This document shows, in pieces, positions 7,800 to 15,281 of a stretch of 47,633 bases of DNA (the first letter of the stretch is position 1; every line of letters begins with the position of its first letter). Below the pieces are notes generated by a model that saw only the letters and a list, made by a program, of their open reading frames with translations, did no database searches and had not been told where the DNA came from. This stretch comes from Enterococcus gallinarum NBRC 100675 (GTDB lineage: Bacteria; Bacillota; Bacilli; Lactobacillales; Enterococcaceae), in NCBI RefSeq assembly GCF_001544275.1, contig NZ_BCQE01000030.1:1-47633 (forward strand), read 5' to 3'. A program made the position numbers and the translations under genes.

Positions 7800-9219
7800 T
7801 ATAGTACCTCTTTAAAGCTGATTTCTTAGGTGGGGTAGTTATTTCTTCATACTTTTTCTCTTCAATTAATAATTCTACAGAACTTGGTACTTGTATTTTT
7901 TGTTTTAATAATTTTTTTCGTTTATTTCTAGCAAAAATTAAATCATCCATATTAATTTCATAATTTGAAATATCTGGAGAAATGGCATTACAAAGAAACT
8001 GATTCTTATAAAATACTCTAATTTCTGCCAAATCATTTGGCGTATAACGGATTAAAACAGGTTCTCCAACAAACGCAGATAAATTAGGATTAGTATATCG
8101 TAATCCTTGGAAATGAATTCCATCAGAGTGGACTTTTCGAGTTTTGGGAATTTCTAATAACAATAAATCTAACTCTTCTAAACTATTAGGCATATTCGGT
8201 AAAAATAATTGTTCACTCCATTTTTTTATCGGACTTACTTTAATAGAAGAATGATTTGTTTGATTATATTCATTGATAAGAAAACAGTGTAATTTCTCTT
8301 TAAATTCTTGAATAGTTAATAATTTTTCGTTGCAGTTATTTTCAATATAACCTGGTAATCCTTCTAAAAGCATTTGGTTAATTGTCTGGAAAAAACGCTC
8401 AATTTTCCCACGTCCTCTTGGAATTCCTATGGCAGAAAAAATGAGATTTATTCTTAAATCAACAGCGACTTGTTCCATAAAATTTGAAGTAAAATCACTT
8501 CCGTGATCCGTATAAAAATTTTCAGGAATACCACATATAGGCCACGAAGAATCTTTTTTTGTCCAAATAGCTTGATGTAAGGTTAATGCGGTATTGATTG
8601 CTGAAGGGGCAGAAAAACTCAAATAATAACCAGCCACAGCTCGACTATAATCATCTAATATAATAGTCAACCAGGGACGATTTATATTTCCTTTTTCATC
8701 AAGTAAATTGATATCTAATAAGGTATGATCTGCTTGCCAAATTTCATTCGGTCTTGTTGCTTCCCTTATAGCAATTAAATCATAATTCTCTTTATATATT
8801 TTCTCTCCCTCATGGGCTAACTGAATGAGACTTTTGGGAATACTTTTCCGTAATTTATAAATTTGAGAATAACTTGGTATATCCAGTTTGTTCTCTTTAC
8901 AATAGGAAGAAATTTTTCGAGATAATGTCTTTGTACTTATTTTTTTGTATCTCAATACGAATTCTTCTATTTTTTGTCGAACTTCTTCTGAAACCCTAAT
9001 TTGCTCAAAATCAGTTCGTGTCTTCCTAATTAAACCAACTAGACCATCATGTTCATATTTTTGTACCCAACGATAGAGTGTACGAGTAGGTACTTTATTT
9101 TTAATAGCTATTTCTTTTATCGTTTCTTGTTTATTAAGATAAGGCTCAATAATTTTGTATTTTTTCATCGCATCTATTCTTTGCTGTTCTGAAAAATTAG
9201 TGAGCGTTTGTTTTTCCAT
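7792..9219 (-). CDS. DDE transposase, TniA / Tn552 p480-type
   Basis: An N-terminal helix-turn-helix pair (about residues 20-75, KNKVPTRTLYRWVQKYEHDGL) precedes the retroviral-integrase-type core. The catalytic residues are visible as D in WQADHTLLDI, D in FYTDHGSDFTS and E in GRGKIERFFQT with normal D-x35-E spacing. A C-terminal beta-barrel region (Mu transposase C) follows. The length of 475 aa matches the family. The start overlaps the resolvase stop by 23 bp. The element termini are not identified. Confidence 0.9.
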   Translation of the reverse strand: MEKQTLTNFSEQQRIDAMKKYKIIEPYLNKQETIKEIAIKNKVPTRTLYRWVQKYEHDGLVGLIRKTRTDFEQIRVSEEVRQKIEEFVLRYKKISTKTLSRKISSYCKENKLDIPSYSQIYKLRKSIPKSLIQLAHEGEKIYKENYDLIAIREATRPNEIWQADHTLLDINLLDEKGNINRPWLTIILDDYSRAVAGYYLSFSAPSAINTALTLHQAIWTKKDSSWPICGIPENFYTDHGSDFTSNFMEQVAVDLRINLIFSAIGIPRGRGKIERFFQTINQMLLEGLPGYIENNCNEKLLTIQEFKEKLHCFLINEYNQTNHSSIKVSPIKKWSEQLFLPNMPNSLEELDLLLLEIPKTRKVHSDGIHFQGLRYTNPNLSAFVGEPVLIRYTPNDLAEIRVFYKNQFLCNAISPDISNYEINMDDLIFARNKRKKLLKQKIQVPSSVELLIEEKKYEEITTPPKKSALKRYYNE

Positions 9220-9781
9220 CTTTTTCCTCCATTTTATCTAAATAACGATAAATCGTTGTTCGAGAAACATTCCAACGTTCGGCAATAGTTTTAATGGGTG
9301 TTCCACTATCAATTAGAGTCTTTAATAATTCTAAGTCTTGTGCTTTTAATTTTTCAGGGCGTCCTCCAAATCGCCCTCTTGCTCGAGCTGCTGCTCGTCC
9401 TGCTGCGGATCGTTCCAGGATCAAATTACGCTCAAATTCTGCAAAAGCTGCAAACAAATGAAACATTAGCTGACCAGTCGAACTAGATTTATCCATTGTA
9501 ATATTTTCCTGAAGACTATGAAAACTTACGCCGCGTTCATTCAATCGATTGACAATTGAAATCAAATCTTCCATATTCCGTCCTAATCGATCCAATCGCC
9601 AAACGACAAGTGTATCGCCAGAGCGAACAAAATCAATCGCCATTTCTAATCCTGGTCGATTACTTTTTGCCCCACTCATATGATCGGTAAAAATTTTTTC
9701 ACAACCAAATTTATTTAGGCTGTCTTCTTGTAAATCCAAATTTTGTAAACCAGTAGATACCCGGGCGTATCCTATTTTCAA
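9197..9781 (-). CDS. Serine resolvase/invertase of the transposon
   Basis: The start is a TTG at 9781 after GAGGGAGTG; the longer upstream reading lacks homology. The product begins MKIGYARVSTGLQNLDLQ (catalytic Ser in RVST) and has VWRLDRLGRNMEDL and FHLFAAFAEFERNLI motifs of the resolvase N-terminal domain, then a C-terminal HTH (TPIKTIAERWNVSRTTIYRYL). It is the first gene of the transposition operon and overlaps the transposase. It should resolve cointegrates at the dyad-containing res site just upstream. Confidence 0.92.
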   Translation of the reverse strand: MKIGYARVSTGLQNLDLQEDSLNKFGCEKIFTDHMSGAKSNRPGLEMAIDFVRSGDTLVVWRLDRLGRNMEDLISIVNRLNERGVSFHSLQENITMDKSSSTGQLMFHLFAAFAEFERNLILERSAAGRAAARARGRFGGRPEKLKAQDLELLKTLIDSGTPIKTIAERWNVSRTTIYRYLDKMEEKDGKTNAH

Positions 9782-9818
9782 AAAAATCACTCCCTCATTA
9801 ATTTTATTGTAACATAAC

Positions 9819-9837
9819 TTTATACCGATGGTATAAA
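9819..9837 (-). promoter_or_regulatory. Resolvase res-site dyad
   Basis: TTTATACC-GAT-GGTATAAA is a perfect dyad located about 40 bp upstream of the resolvase start. Size and location fit a subsite of res, which would also autoregulate the gene. Confidence 0.55.
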
Positions 9838-9934
9838 TGAACATAGATTTTGATATGGGTTTATGAACACATAATAGAATCAAAATTATAGAAATAAGAT
9901 AAAAAAATAGACTGTTCAGAAACGCCTGATTTTC

Positions 9935-10001
9935 TGTACACTATTTACTAGTGTACATTTAAGTAATTTTAAGTTATTATGTTTATATACTTAAAATTAC
10001 T
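9935..10001. promoter_or_regulatory. Two inverted repeats upstream of the DeoR gene
   Basis: The first, 9935-9957, is TGTACACTA-TTTAC-TAGTGTACA. The second has perfect 13-bp arms, AGTAATTTTAAGT at 9962-9974 and its complement at 9989-10001, with a 14-bp spacer. Both lie within 95 bp of the regulator start and are candidate operators for autoregulation. The first could alternatively belong to the transposon end. Confidence 0.5.
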
Positions 10002-10027
10002 CGTTTTTTACGAAGGGGATTGAATAG

Positions 10028-10798
10028 GTGAATCAACAAAAAAGATTGATGATAATTATTGAAAGACTGGAAAAAGAAAAGTCATTGACTTTACAAGACA
10101 TTATGCAACTTACAGGTGCTTCTAGAGACACGGCTAGAAGAGATACAATAAAACTAGCGGATAACAACCTTGTGATTAGAACTTACGGAGGTATCAGTTT
10201 AGCAAATTCGTTTAATAAAATAGATGGATATTTAGGAAGAACAGATCAAGACCTTCAAGTGAAAAAGCAAATTGCTAAAGAAGCAAGTAAACTATTACTT
10301 GAAAAGCAAACCGTATATTTAGATGTGTCGACCACAATCTCTCTTTTGCCTCAATATTTAGCGAATAGAAACATAAACTTGGCTGTGACAAACTCGATTG
10401 ACATTGCCGATCAATTTTTGAAGACTACTTCAATCCCTACTACGATTCTTGGAGGAACATTAAATAAAGAAAGTCGTTCAGTTACTGGTGGATACCCAAT
10501 CTGGGAATTAACTAAGTATCGGTTTGATATTTCTTTCTTAAGTTGTGCAGGTATAAATAATCAAGGAATCTATTATGCCCATGAAGAAGATATAGCAATG
10601 AAGCAGGCAATTAGAGAGAAAAGTAATAAAATCGTACTGCTATGCGACCATACAAAAATCAACTTATCTCATAATTATCTTATCTATACGTTTGAAGAAC
10701 TCGACTACTTGGTAACCGATAAAAAAATTCCTGAAGAATTAGCCGTTAGAATAGGAAAGAGTAAAATCATTTACACAAAGGAGAAAAGCTATGATTAA
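10028..10798 (+). CDS. DeoR-family sugar-responsive transcription regulator
   Basis: The start is GTG after GAAGGGG. The N-terminal HTH (LTLQDIMQLTGASRDTARRDTIKLADNNLVIRTYGG) is the diagnostic DeoR signature. The C-terminal half is the ISOCOT/DeoR sensor fold with DVSTTISLLPQYL, TNSIDIADQF, ILGGTLNKESRSVTG and VLLCDHTKIN. Proteins of this family bind phosphorylated sugars. It overlaps the HAD phosphatase by 8 bp, suggesting that the phosphatase acts on a sugar phosphate linked to the regulator's ligand. Confidence 0.9.
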   Translation: MNQQKRLMIIIERLEKEKSLTLQDIMQLTGASRDTARRDTIKLADNNLVIRTYGGISLANSFNKIDGYLGRTDQDLQVKKQIAKEASKLLLEKQTVYLDVSTTISLLPQYLANRNINLAVTNSIDIADQFLKTTSIPTTILGGTLNKESRSVTGGYPIWELTKYRFDISFLSCAGINNQGIYYAHEEDIAMKQAIREKSNKIVLLCDHTKINLSHNYLIYTFEELDYLVTDKKIPEELAVRIGKSKIIYTKEKSYD

Positions 10799-11423
10799 AA
10801 CGATATTATTTGATGTTGATGGAACGATTATTGATACAGAATATGTTATGACACATTCTCTGCAAAAAACATTGCGTGAAGAATTAGAGAAGGAAATCCC
10901 GATTAAAGAATTACATTATATTTTAGGTATTCCCGGAAGAGAAGCTATTAAAAAGTTTGTAAATACTGAGGAAGAGGAGGAGACTCTCTTATCAAAATGG
11001 GATGAAAACGTACTTTTATTAGCAGACAATGCTCAAGTTTTTCCGCATATAGAAGAAACATTACAAACATTGCACGTAAAAGAGATTCAATTAGGACTTG
11101 TCACATCTAAAACAAAAGAAGAAATGAAAAATGAATTTGACCGATTTAATTTAAATCAGTATTTTGATATACAAATTACAGCTTCAGATACTAAATTGCA
11201 TAAACCTTTTCCGGCCCCCATACAAAAGGCAATTGATGAATTGGGCATAAAAAAAGAAGAAACAATTTATATTGGTGATTCATTATATGACATGCAAAGT
11301 GCGAAAGCTTGTGGAGTCACTTTTGGTTTAGCTAAATGGGGTGCTAAAAACATTGAATCATTTCAAAATGTAGATATAATTATTGATTCTCCTCAAGAAA
11401 TACTTGATTTGTTAGAAAAATAG
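10791..11423 (+). CDS. HAD-superfamily phosphatase, phosphoglycolate phosphatase-like
   Basis: The catalytic motif DVDGTIIDT (about residue 8) carries the nucleophile Asp. Motif II is LVTSKTK, and motifs III/IV are K near TKLHKPFPAP and IGDSLYDMQSA. The four-helix cap lies between about residues 15 and 80. At 210 aa it is a typical subfamily I HAD enzyme. The ribosome site AAGGAGAA lies inside the end of the DeoR gene. The substrate cannot be told from sequence; a sugar phosphate is likely from context. Confidence 0.88.
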   Translation: MIKTILFDVDGTIIDTEYVMTHSLQKTLREELEKEIPIKELHYILGIPGREAIKKFVNTEEEEETLLSKWDENVLLLADNAQVFPHIEETLQTLHVKEIQLGLVTSKTKEEMKNEFDRFNLNQYFDIQITASDTKLHKPFPAPIQKAIDELGIKKEETIYIGDSLYDMQSAKACGVTFGLAKWGAKNIESFQNVDIIIDSPQEILDLLEK

Positions 11424-11470
11424 ACAAAGAGCGTGAGAAAAGGACAAGGTCTCATGCTCTTTGTCTTTTG
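11424..11470 (+). terminator. Terminator after the DeoR-HAD operon
   Basis: GACAAAGAGCGTGAG pairs with CTCATGCTCTTTGTC across a short loop and is followed by TTTTG, immediately after the HAD stop codon. Confidence 0.8.
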
Positions 11471-11502
11471 CCATTTAAAGATTGAAATTTTTGCCATTTA
11501 AA
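11466..11502. repeat. Two 14-bp direct repeats
   Basis: TTTTGCCATTTAAA occurs at 11466-11479 and again at 11489-11502. The copies flank the end of the HAD operon terminator and could be a footprint of insertion of the downstream TOMM cassette, or a protein-binding site. Confidence 0.45.
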
Positions 11503-11554
11503 AAGAAAAGTGACATATATAATATGTATATAATTTTATGAGAGGGAACCTTCA

Positions 11555-11761
11555 ATGAAAATTTTTATTTGGTGCATTTTTACTCCTTTAATACTAAATT
11601 CCATTTTCTTTTATGTACAATATCAGACCCCAGAGTATAGACCTTATTTAACAGTAAAAAGTTTTATAATCGACTATTTAATATCCCTGGTTATTTTTCT
11701 AGTATGTGATTTTCTTTTTGATTGGCTTCCAAAAAAATTTAAAGATAGGAGATTTAAATAA
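11555..11761 (+). CDS. Small membrane protein, 68 aa
   Basis: Two hydrophobic segments (about residues 3-22 and 38-57) end in a basic tail (KKFKDRRFK). GAGAGGGAACC precedes the ATG at a usable distance. It lies 49 bp before the BlaI-like regulator. No family is recognised. Its position upstream of the TOMM genes makes a role in the system, such as immunity, conceivable but unproven. Confidence 0.5.
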   Translation: MKIFIWCIFTPLILNSIFFYVQYQTPEYRPYLTVKSFIIDYLISLVIFLVCDFLFDWLPKKFKDRRFK

Positions 11762-11776
11762 TCTAATGCGAGATTC

Positions 11777-11791
11777 TTAGCCATTGGCTAA
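11777..11791. promoter_or_regulatory. 15-bp palindrome before the BlaI-like gene
   Basis: TTAGCCA-T-TGGCTAA is a perfect palindrome that ends 19 bp before the regulator start codon, directly upstream of its ribosome site. It may be an operator for autorepression. Confidence 0.45.
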
Positions 11792-11809
11792 ACCAGAAAG
11801 GGGATTAAC

Positions 11810-12178
11810 ATGTCAGAATTAACTAAGGCTGAATATCAAGTTATTTACTATTTTTATGAATTAAACCAGGCTTTAACCAAACATGAGCTATTAGAAAGAC
11901 TACCAATACTCAACCAAAATACAACCGCTGCTGTGATAAGTAGCCTACTAAATAAAGGATATCTGACAGTAGCAGAGATCAAATATTCTCAGAACGTGCT
12001 AGCACGGGCTTACAGACCGAGCATTTCTTATGTAGATTTTATAAAAGATGAGTACGGAGAAGTTGCTGTAGAGAAATTAGTCAACCACGTAGTGAGTTCT
12101 TTAAATACCAAACAGCAAACGGAATATTTTTTGAATCTCATAAAGGAAAGAAAAAATGCCATAAATAATAATGGCTAA
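11810..12178 (+). CDS. BlaI/MecI/CopY-like winged-helix repressor
   Basis: The N-terminal LTKAEYQVIYYFYELNQALTKHELLERLP followed by NQNTTAAVISSLLNKGYLTV and YRPSISYVDFIKDEYG matches the layout of BlaI/CopY regulators: winged helix, then the Y-x-P-x(3)-Y hinge and a helical dimerisation tail. At 122 aa it is near normal length (120-140). No membrane sensor of BlaR type is nearby. It is the only DNA-binding protein directly upstream of the TOMM precursor, so it is a candidate regulator of that operon. Confidence 0.65.
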   Translation: MSELTKAEYQVIYYFYELNQALTKHELLERLPILNQNTTAAVISSLLNKGYLTVAEIKYSQNVLARAYRPSISYVDFIKDEYGEVAVEKLVNHVVSSLNTKQQTEYFLNLIKERKNAINNNG

Positions 12179-12393
12179 AGTTTTTTGATGGACGATTTTA
12201 TAGTCCGACGTTAAGTAATAATTATAACTAGTGATATAATTTACTTTGTTAATTATCATGTTATTTGAATACACAATTTTTTTAAAAAATAATAATAATT
12301 TGTGTGATTTAACTTGTTTTGTATTTTCTAAATGTTCAGTTAATTTAAGTTTTTCTTATTTAATTTTGTAGTTAGCAGTTTTAAACAGCGATT

Positions 12394-12462
12394 AAAAAGC
12401 GCTATCATTATATTATTATTTAAATAGTTTTAAATTAAAAAAAGATTGACAAAGCGCTTACT
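12394..12462 (+). promoter_or_regulatory. Two cre-like sites and candidate -35 upstream of TOMM precursor
   Basis: AAAAAGCGCTATCA (12394-12407) and ACAAAGCGCTTACT (12449-12462) each match the CcpA cre consensus TGWAARCGYTWNCW at 12 of 14 positions. The second overlaps a consensus -35 (TTGACA, 12446-12451), a position where CcpA would block transcription. The matching -10 is uncertain: the best hexamer, CATAAT at 12473, is 21 bp away. Catabolite repression of the operon is inferred. Confidence 0.5.
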
Positions 12463-12472
12463 TGTAATTTAC

Positions 12473-12512
12473 CATAATATTAAGAAATTGCTAGCTATTT
12501 CTTAATATTATG
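12473..12512. promoter_or_regulatory. Perfect 16-bp-arm inverted repeat in the TOMM leader
   Basis: CATAATATTAAGAAAT and its exact complement flank the 8-nt loop TGCTAGCT. The repeat ends one base before the ribosome site of the precursor gene. It could be a repressor operator overlapping the -10 region or, in RNA, a stable 5' hairpin that protects the precursor mRNA or controls its translation. Confidence 0.7.
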
Positions 12513-12527
12513 GAAGGTGGTTTTAAT

Positions 12528-12761
<234 letters not shown>

Positions 12762-12771
12762 AATTACTTTT

Positions 12772-12801
12772 ATAGGAGAGAAGTCTTATCTTCTCTCCTA
12801 T
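12772..12801 (+). terminator. Attenuator-like hairpin between precursor and enzyme genes
   Basis: ATAGGAGAGAAG pairs perfectly with CTTCTCTCCTAT over a 6-nt loop, 10 bp after the precursor stop. The tail TAATGATTT is only weakly T-rich, so partial termination or mRNA processing is more likely than a full stop. A terminator at the same place separates sagA from sagB in the streptolysin S operon and gives precursor excess. Confidence 0.7.
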
Positions 12802-12850
12802 TAATGATTTATATCGGAAGCTAGTAGTATAAATATTGGAGGGGTTTTGA

Positions 12851-13693
12851 TTGAAATATGTAGTTAATCCATATTTGATATATGAATTAGAAGATGAAAA
12901 CACAACAATAATCCAAACTAAAGATAATTCTTTTGCAACTAAAAATGAAGTGCTAGTTAATTTTCTCAGATATATGGAAGAAAATAAAATCGGAAATATT
13001 ACTTTTAATGACTTTATGGTAATTTTCAAAGAAGAGAATATTGCTAATGAATCAATAAAATTTTTAATGGATTCATCAATCATTAAGGAAGAGAACAGTA
13101 CATATTTATCAAGTATAAATGATATAGTAATCTTCTCAAATAGCTCGAAATTTTTAGAATTGTCTAGAGATATTTGGAAAGAAGATCACGAGATAAGGTC
13201 ACTCGACGAATTTAAAGATCAAAATCACGAGGATAAATTAATTATTGTTTGTTTAGATCCGTTTAGTTTACAAAAGTTAAAAGAAATAGTTAGTTTTATA
13301 AATAAAGATAGTACGAATGTATATAAATTTGTTTTTGCATACAATCATAGTCTTTACCTTAGTAATTATTATTCTCCTAGATGGGGAAACCCTTGCCCTC
13401 TATGCTTCTTTTATAGTATTGAATCTCAACTAAGAGGTAGTCAATCAGGTAAAAATAATTTGAATTTTCAAGTTATGGTAGATTTGTTTTACAATGAGAA
13501 AGGTTTTTTTCAATATGATGGTTTGTTAAATAAAAGTGATTGGCTACCGGTAATCAATCAACTACACAAAGAGAAAAAAATGTCCAAAGCCAACTATAGT
13601 ATAATTGATGATGTTTTAAAGATTGACTTAAATGACTTTTCATTGAGTTATGATACTTGTTATTTTTGGGAAATGTGTGATTGTTATGAATAA
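12851..13693 (+). CDS. McbB-like cyclodehydratase partner / leader-binding protein
   Basis: The start is TTG with GGAGGGG 6 nt upstream. The 280-aa protein resembles McbB of microcin B17: an N-terminal winged-helix-like region, the segment YYSPRWGNPCPLCFFYSIESQLRG (McbB has YSPDLGTPCHFCHIERWL) and a C-terminal WEMCDCYE (McbB ends CSCLER). Cys182, Cys185, Cys276 and Cys278 therefore form a probable structural zinc site. In TOMM systems this E1-like subunit binds the leader and presents the core to the YcaO enzyme. The stop overlaps the next gene by 8 bp. It is similar to SagC-type proteins in role, but the motifs are closest to McbB. Confidence 0.8.
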   Translation: MKYVVNPYLIYELEDENTTIIQTKDNSFATKNEVLVNFLRYMEENKIGNITFNDFMVIFKEENIANESIKFLMDSSIIKEENSTYLSSINDIVIFSNSSKFLELSRDIWKEDHEIRSLDEFKDQNHEDKLIIVCLDPFSLQKLKEIVSFINKDSTNVYKFVFAYNHSLYLSNYYSPRWGNPCPLCFFYSIESQLRGSQSGKNNLNFQVMVDLFYNEKGFFQYDGLLNKSDWLPVINQLHKEKKMSKANYSIIDDVLKIDLNDFSLSYDTCYFWEMCDCYE

Positions 13694-14309
13694 GTACTAT
13701 TGGAATGAGTATCAATCACAATTTGTTGACAAAGAAATTGAAAAGAAAATTTTAAAGATGTACCAGTTCTCTTTACCAAAAGAAGAAATGAAATTAGAAA
13801 ATTATAAAGAATTAGTAGACTTCAGTCGTTTAAATACCCCTGACATCGTAATCGAAAGCTATTCTACATATTCAATCGGATCAAATGAATTATTAAAAAT
13901 ATTCGAAAACTTAAAATCTTTTGTTAAAACAAATCAAATGATTCTATGTTTTCCAGTAATTTATGTGAATAAATTTGTAGAAGGACTTAAACCAGGCTCT
14001 TACATGTTTGATGTTTATAGTGATCAAATCTTACAAATAAGTAACAAGGTAATAACAGATAATAACTGGAGCAGTGACATTATTGTATCTTGGCTTCTAG
14101 ACTTAGAGAAAAGTTTACTCATTTATGGAAAGGCTAGTTTTTTTAATGGTATTAAGCATACAATGAACATTAGAGAACTGGCATATAAAGGAGTTCCCAT
14201 GCAATCTATCTCCCTTTTTAAAAATCATCAAAAATTTGTAAAAGATATCGGAATAAATCCTAAGTTAGCTTTATTGATTGAATCAGATTTAGTTGTTGGA
14301 GGAAGCTAA
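13686..14309 (+). CDS. Short SagB/McbC-like FMN dehydrogenase
   Basis: Translation from ATG 13686 overlaps the McbB-like gene by 8 bp. The 207-aa product has the SagB-type segment LKPGSYMFDVYSDQILQIS (compare L-x-PG-x-Y...L), then IYGKASFFNGIKHTMNIRELAYKGVPMQSISLF, corresponding to the region of the nitroreductase fold that contacts FMN. Members oxidise thiazolines and oxazolines to thiazoles and oxazoles. It is shorter and more diverged than the 270-aa McbC and lacks an obvious N-terminal R-x-S flavin motif, so whether it is fully active is uncertain; position and length support the assignment. Confidence 0.62.
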   Translation: MNKYYWNEYQSQFVDKEIEKKILKMYQFSLPKEEMKLENYKELVDFSRLNTPDIVIESYSTYSIGSNELLKIFENLKSFVKTNQMILCFPVIYVNKFVEGLKPGSYMFDVYSDQILQISNKVITDNNWSSDIIVSWLLDLEKSLLIYGKASFFNGIKHTMNIRELAYKGVPMQSISLFKNHQKFVKDIGINPKLALLIESDLVVGGS

Positions 14310-14310
14310 T

Positions 14311-15267
14311 ATGTTTTCACAAATTCATACGTCCTATGGATTTACAAAGAACTATCAGAGTACTGAGAGGAAACTTTTCTATATAAACGGAAACAAGATT
14401 AAAAAAGGAAACTACTACAATCCAAGTGATGGGACATCTATAAGTACGACCAAAGAACTCGCAATGAAAAAAAGCTATAGTGAATATCTGGAAAGGTTTT
14501 TGCTTGGTGTAGGAGGGTTCACAGCTGAAGGTAAATACATTAGCTATGGTAAAACATCAGCATATGGATATATCGATACAACAGGCACTGCTACAGGTAT
14601 AGAATCGTGTCAAATCTTAAAGAAAGCTTTGTCAGAGTTAATAGAAAAAAATGAGTTGTTTTTCCTATGGTACACAGATATTGGAGAAAGGCTTAATGTT
14701 GAATTATCAAATGAACAAAAACAATTAATTAAAAGTTTGAATTTTAGAGCTGACGAACATCTTTGTTTAGCTACAAGAAATCTATCAAACTATTACACAG
14801 TTATAACAATCAGTTTATATAAAAGACAAATCACTGGGTGCGGAATATCTTGTGATCAAACCATTGAGGAAGCTGTCAAAAAGTCAATAATCGAGAATAA
14901 AATAATCGAGTGGCAAAATTATCAGAATGAAGATTCACGGTTTTATCAATCGGTTCCTAAAGATAAAGAAAAGATTTATGATTTTATTTTTTCTAAAATA
15001 GAAAAAAGCAATAGTTATCATTGTGAAGAAGGTATTGATAATCTTATTCAAAAAAAACTAATGCTAAACAAGGATATTCCTTTTCCAGAAGTGGTTATTT
15101 TAAATGGAAAAAATAGTCATAAAAATAATGTCAAAACAATAAAATTAGTTTCTAAGCATCTGCTAAATTGCTTGCCTTCAAAGAGACTTATAAGATTATC
15201 GAAGAAACAAAAAATTATTTCAAATATAGATTATAATGCTACAGAATTTGATTGTTTCTTAGTTTGA
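14311..15267 (+). CDS. YcaO-domain protein A (TOMM cyclodehydratase-like)
   Basis: The ATG follows GGAGG and comes 1 bp after the preceding stop. The 318-aa protein shows the two Glu-rich ATP/Mg elements of YcaO proteins: KKSYSEYLERFL (about 54-64) and GTATGIESCQILKKALSELIEKNELFFLW (about 92-120), then the GCGISCDQTIEEAVKKSIIENKIIEWQ segment (typical G-x-G-x-(S/A)...A...E). The C-terminus ends DCFLV and lacks the Pro-rich PxPxP tail of azoline-forming YcaO enzymes. It is the first of two adjacent YcaO genes; it may work with the second as a heterodimer, or make a different modification. Confidence 0.82.
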   Translation: MFSQIHTSYGFTKNYQSTERKLFYINGNKIKKGNYYNPSDGTSISTTKELAMKKSYSEYLERFLLGVGGFTAEGKYISYGKTSAYGYIDTTGTATGIESCQILKKALSELIEKNELFFLWYTDIGERLNVELSNEQKQLIKSLNFRADEHLCLATRNLSNYYTVITISLYKRQITGCGISCDQTIEEAVKKSIIENKIIEWQNYQNEDSRFYQSVPKDKEKIYDFIFSKIEKSNSYHCEEGIDNLIQKKLMLNKDIPFPEVVILNGKNSHKNNVKTIKLVSKHLLNCLPSKRLIRLSKKQKIISNIDYNATEFDCFLV

Positions 15268-15281
15268 AAGGGAAGATAAAA

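Noticed and set aside
12510..12527. Upstream ATG for the TOMM precursor (adding MEGGFN)
   Set aside because: It lies in the right arm of the leader hairpin and its codons are the ribosome site for the ATG at 12528.
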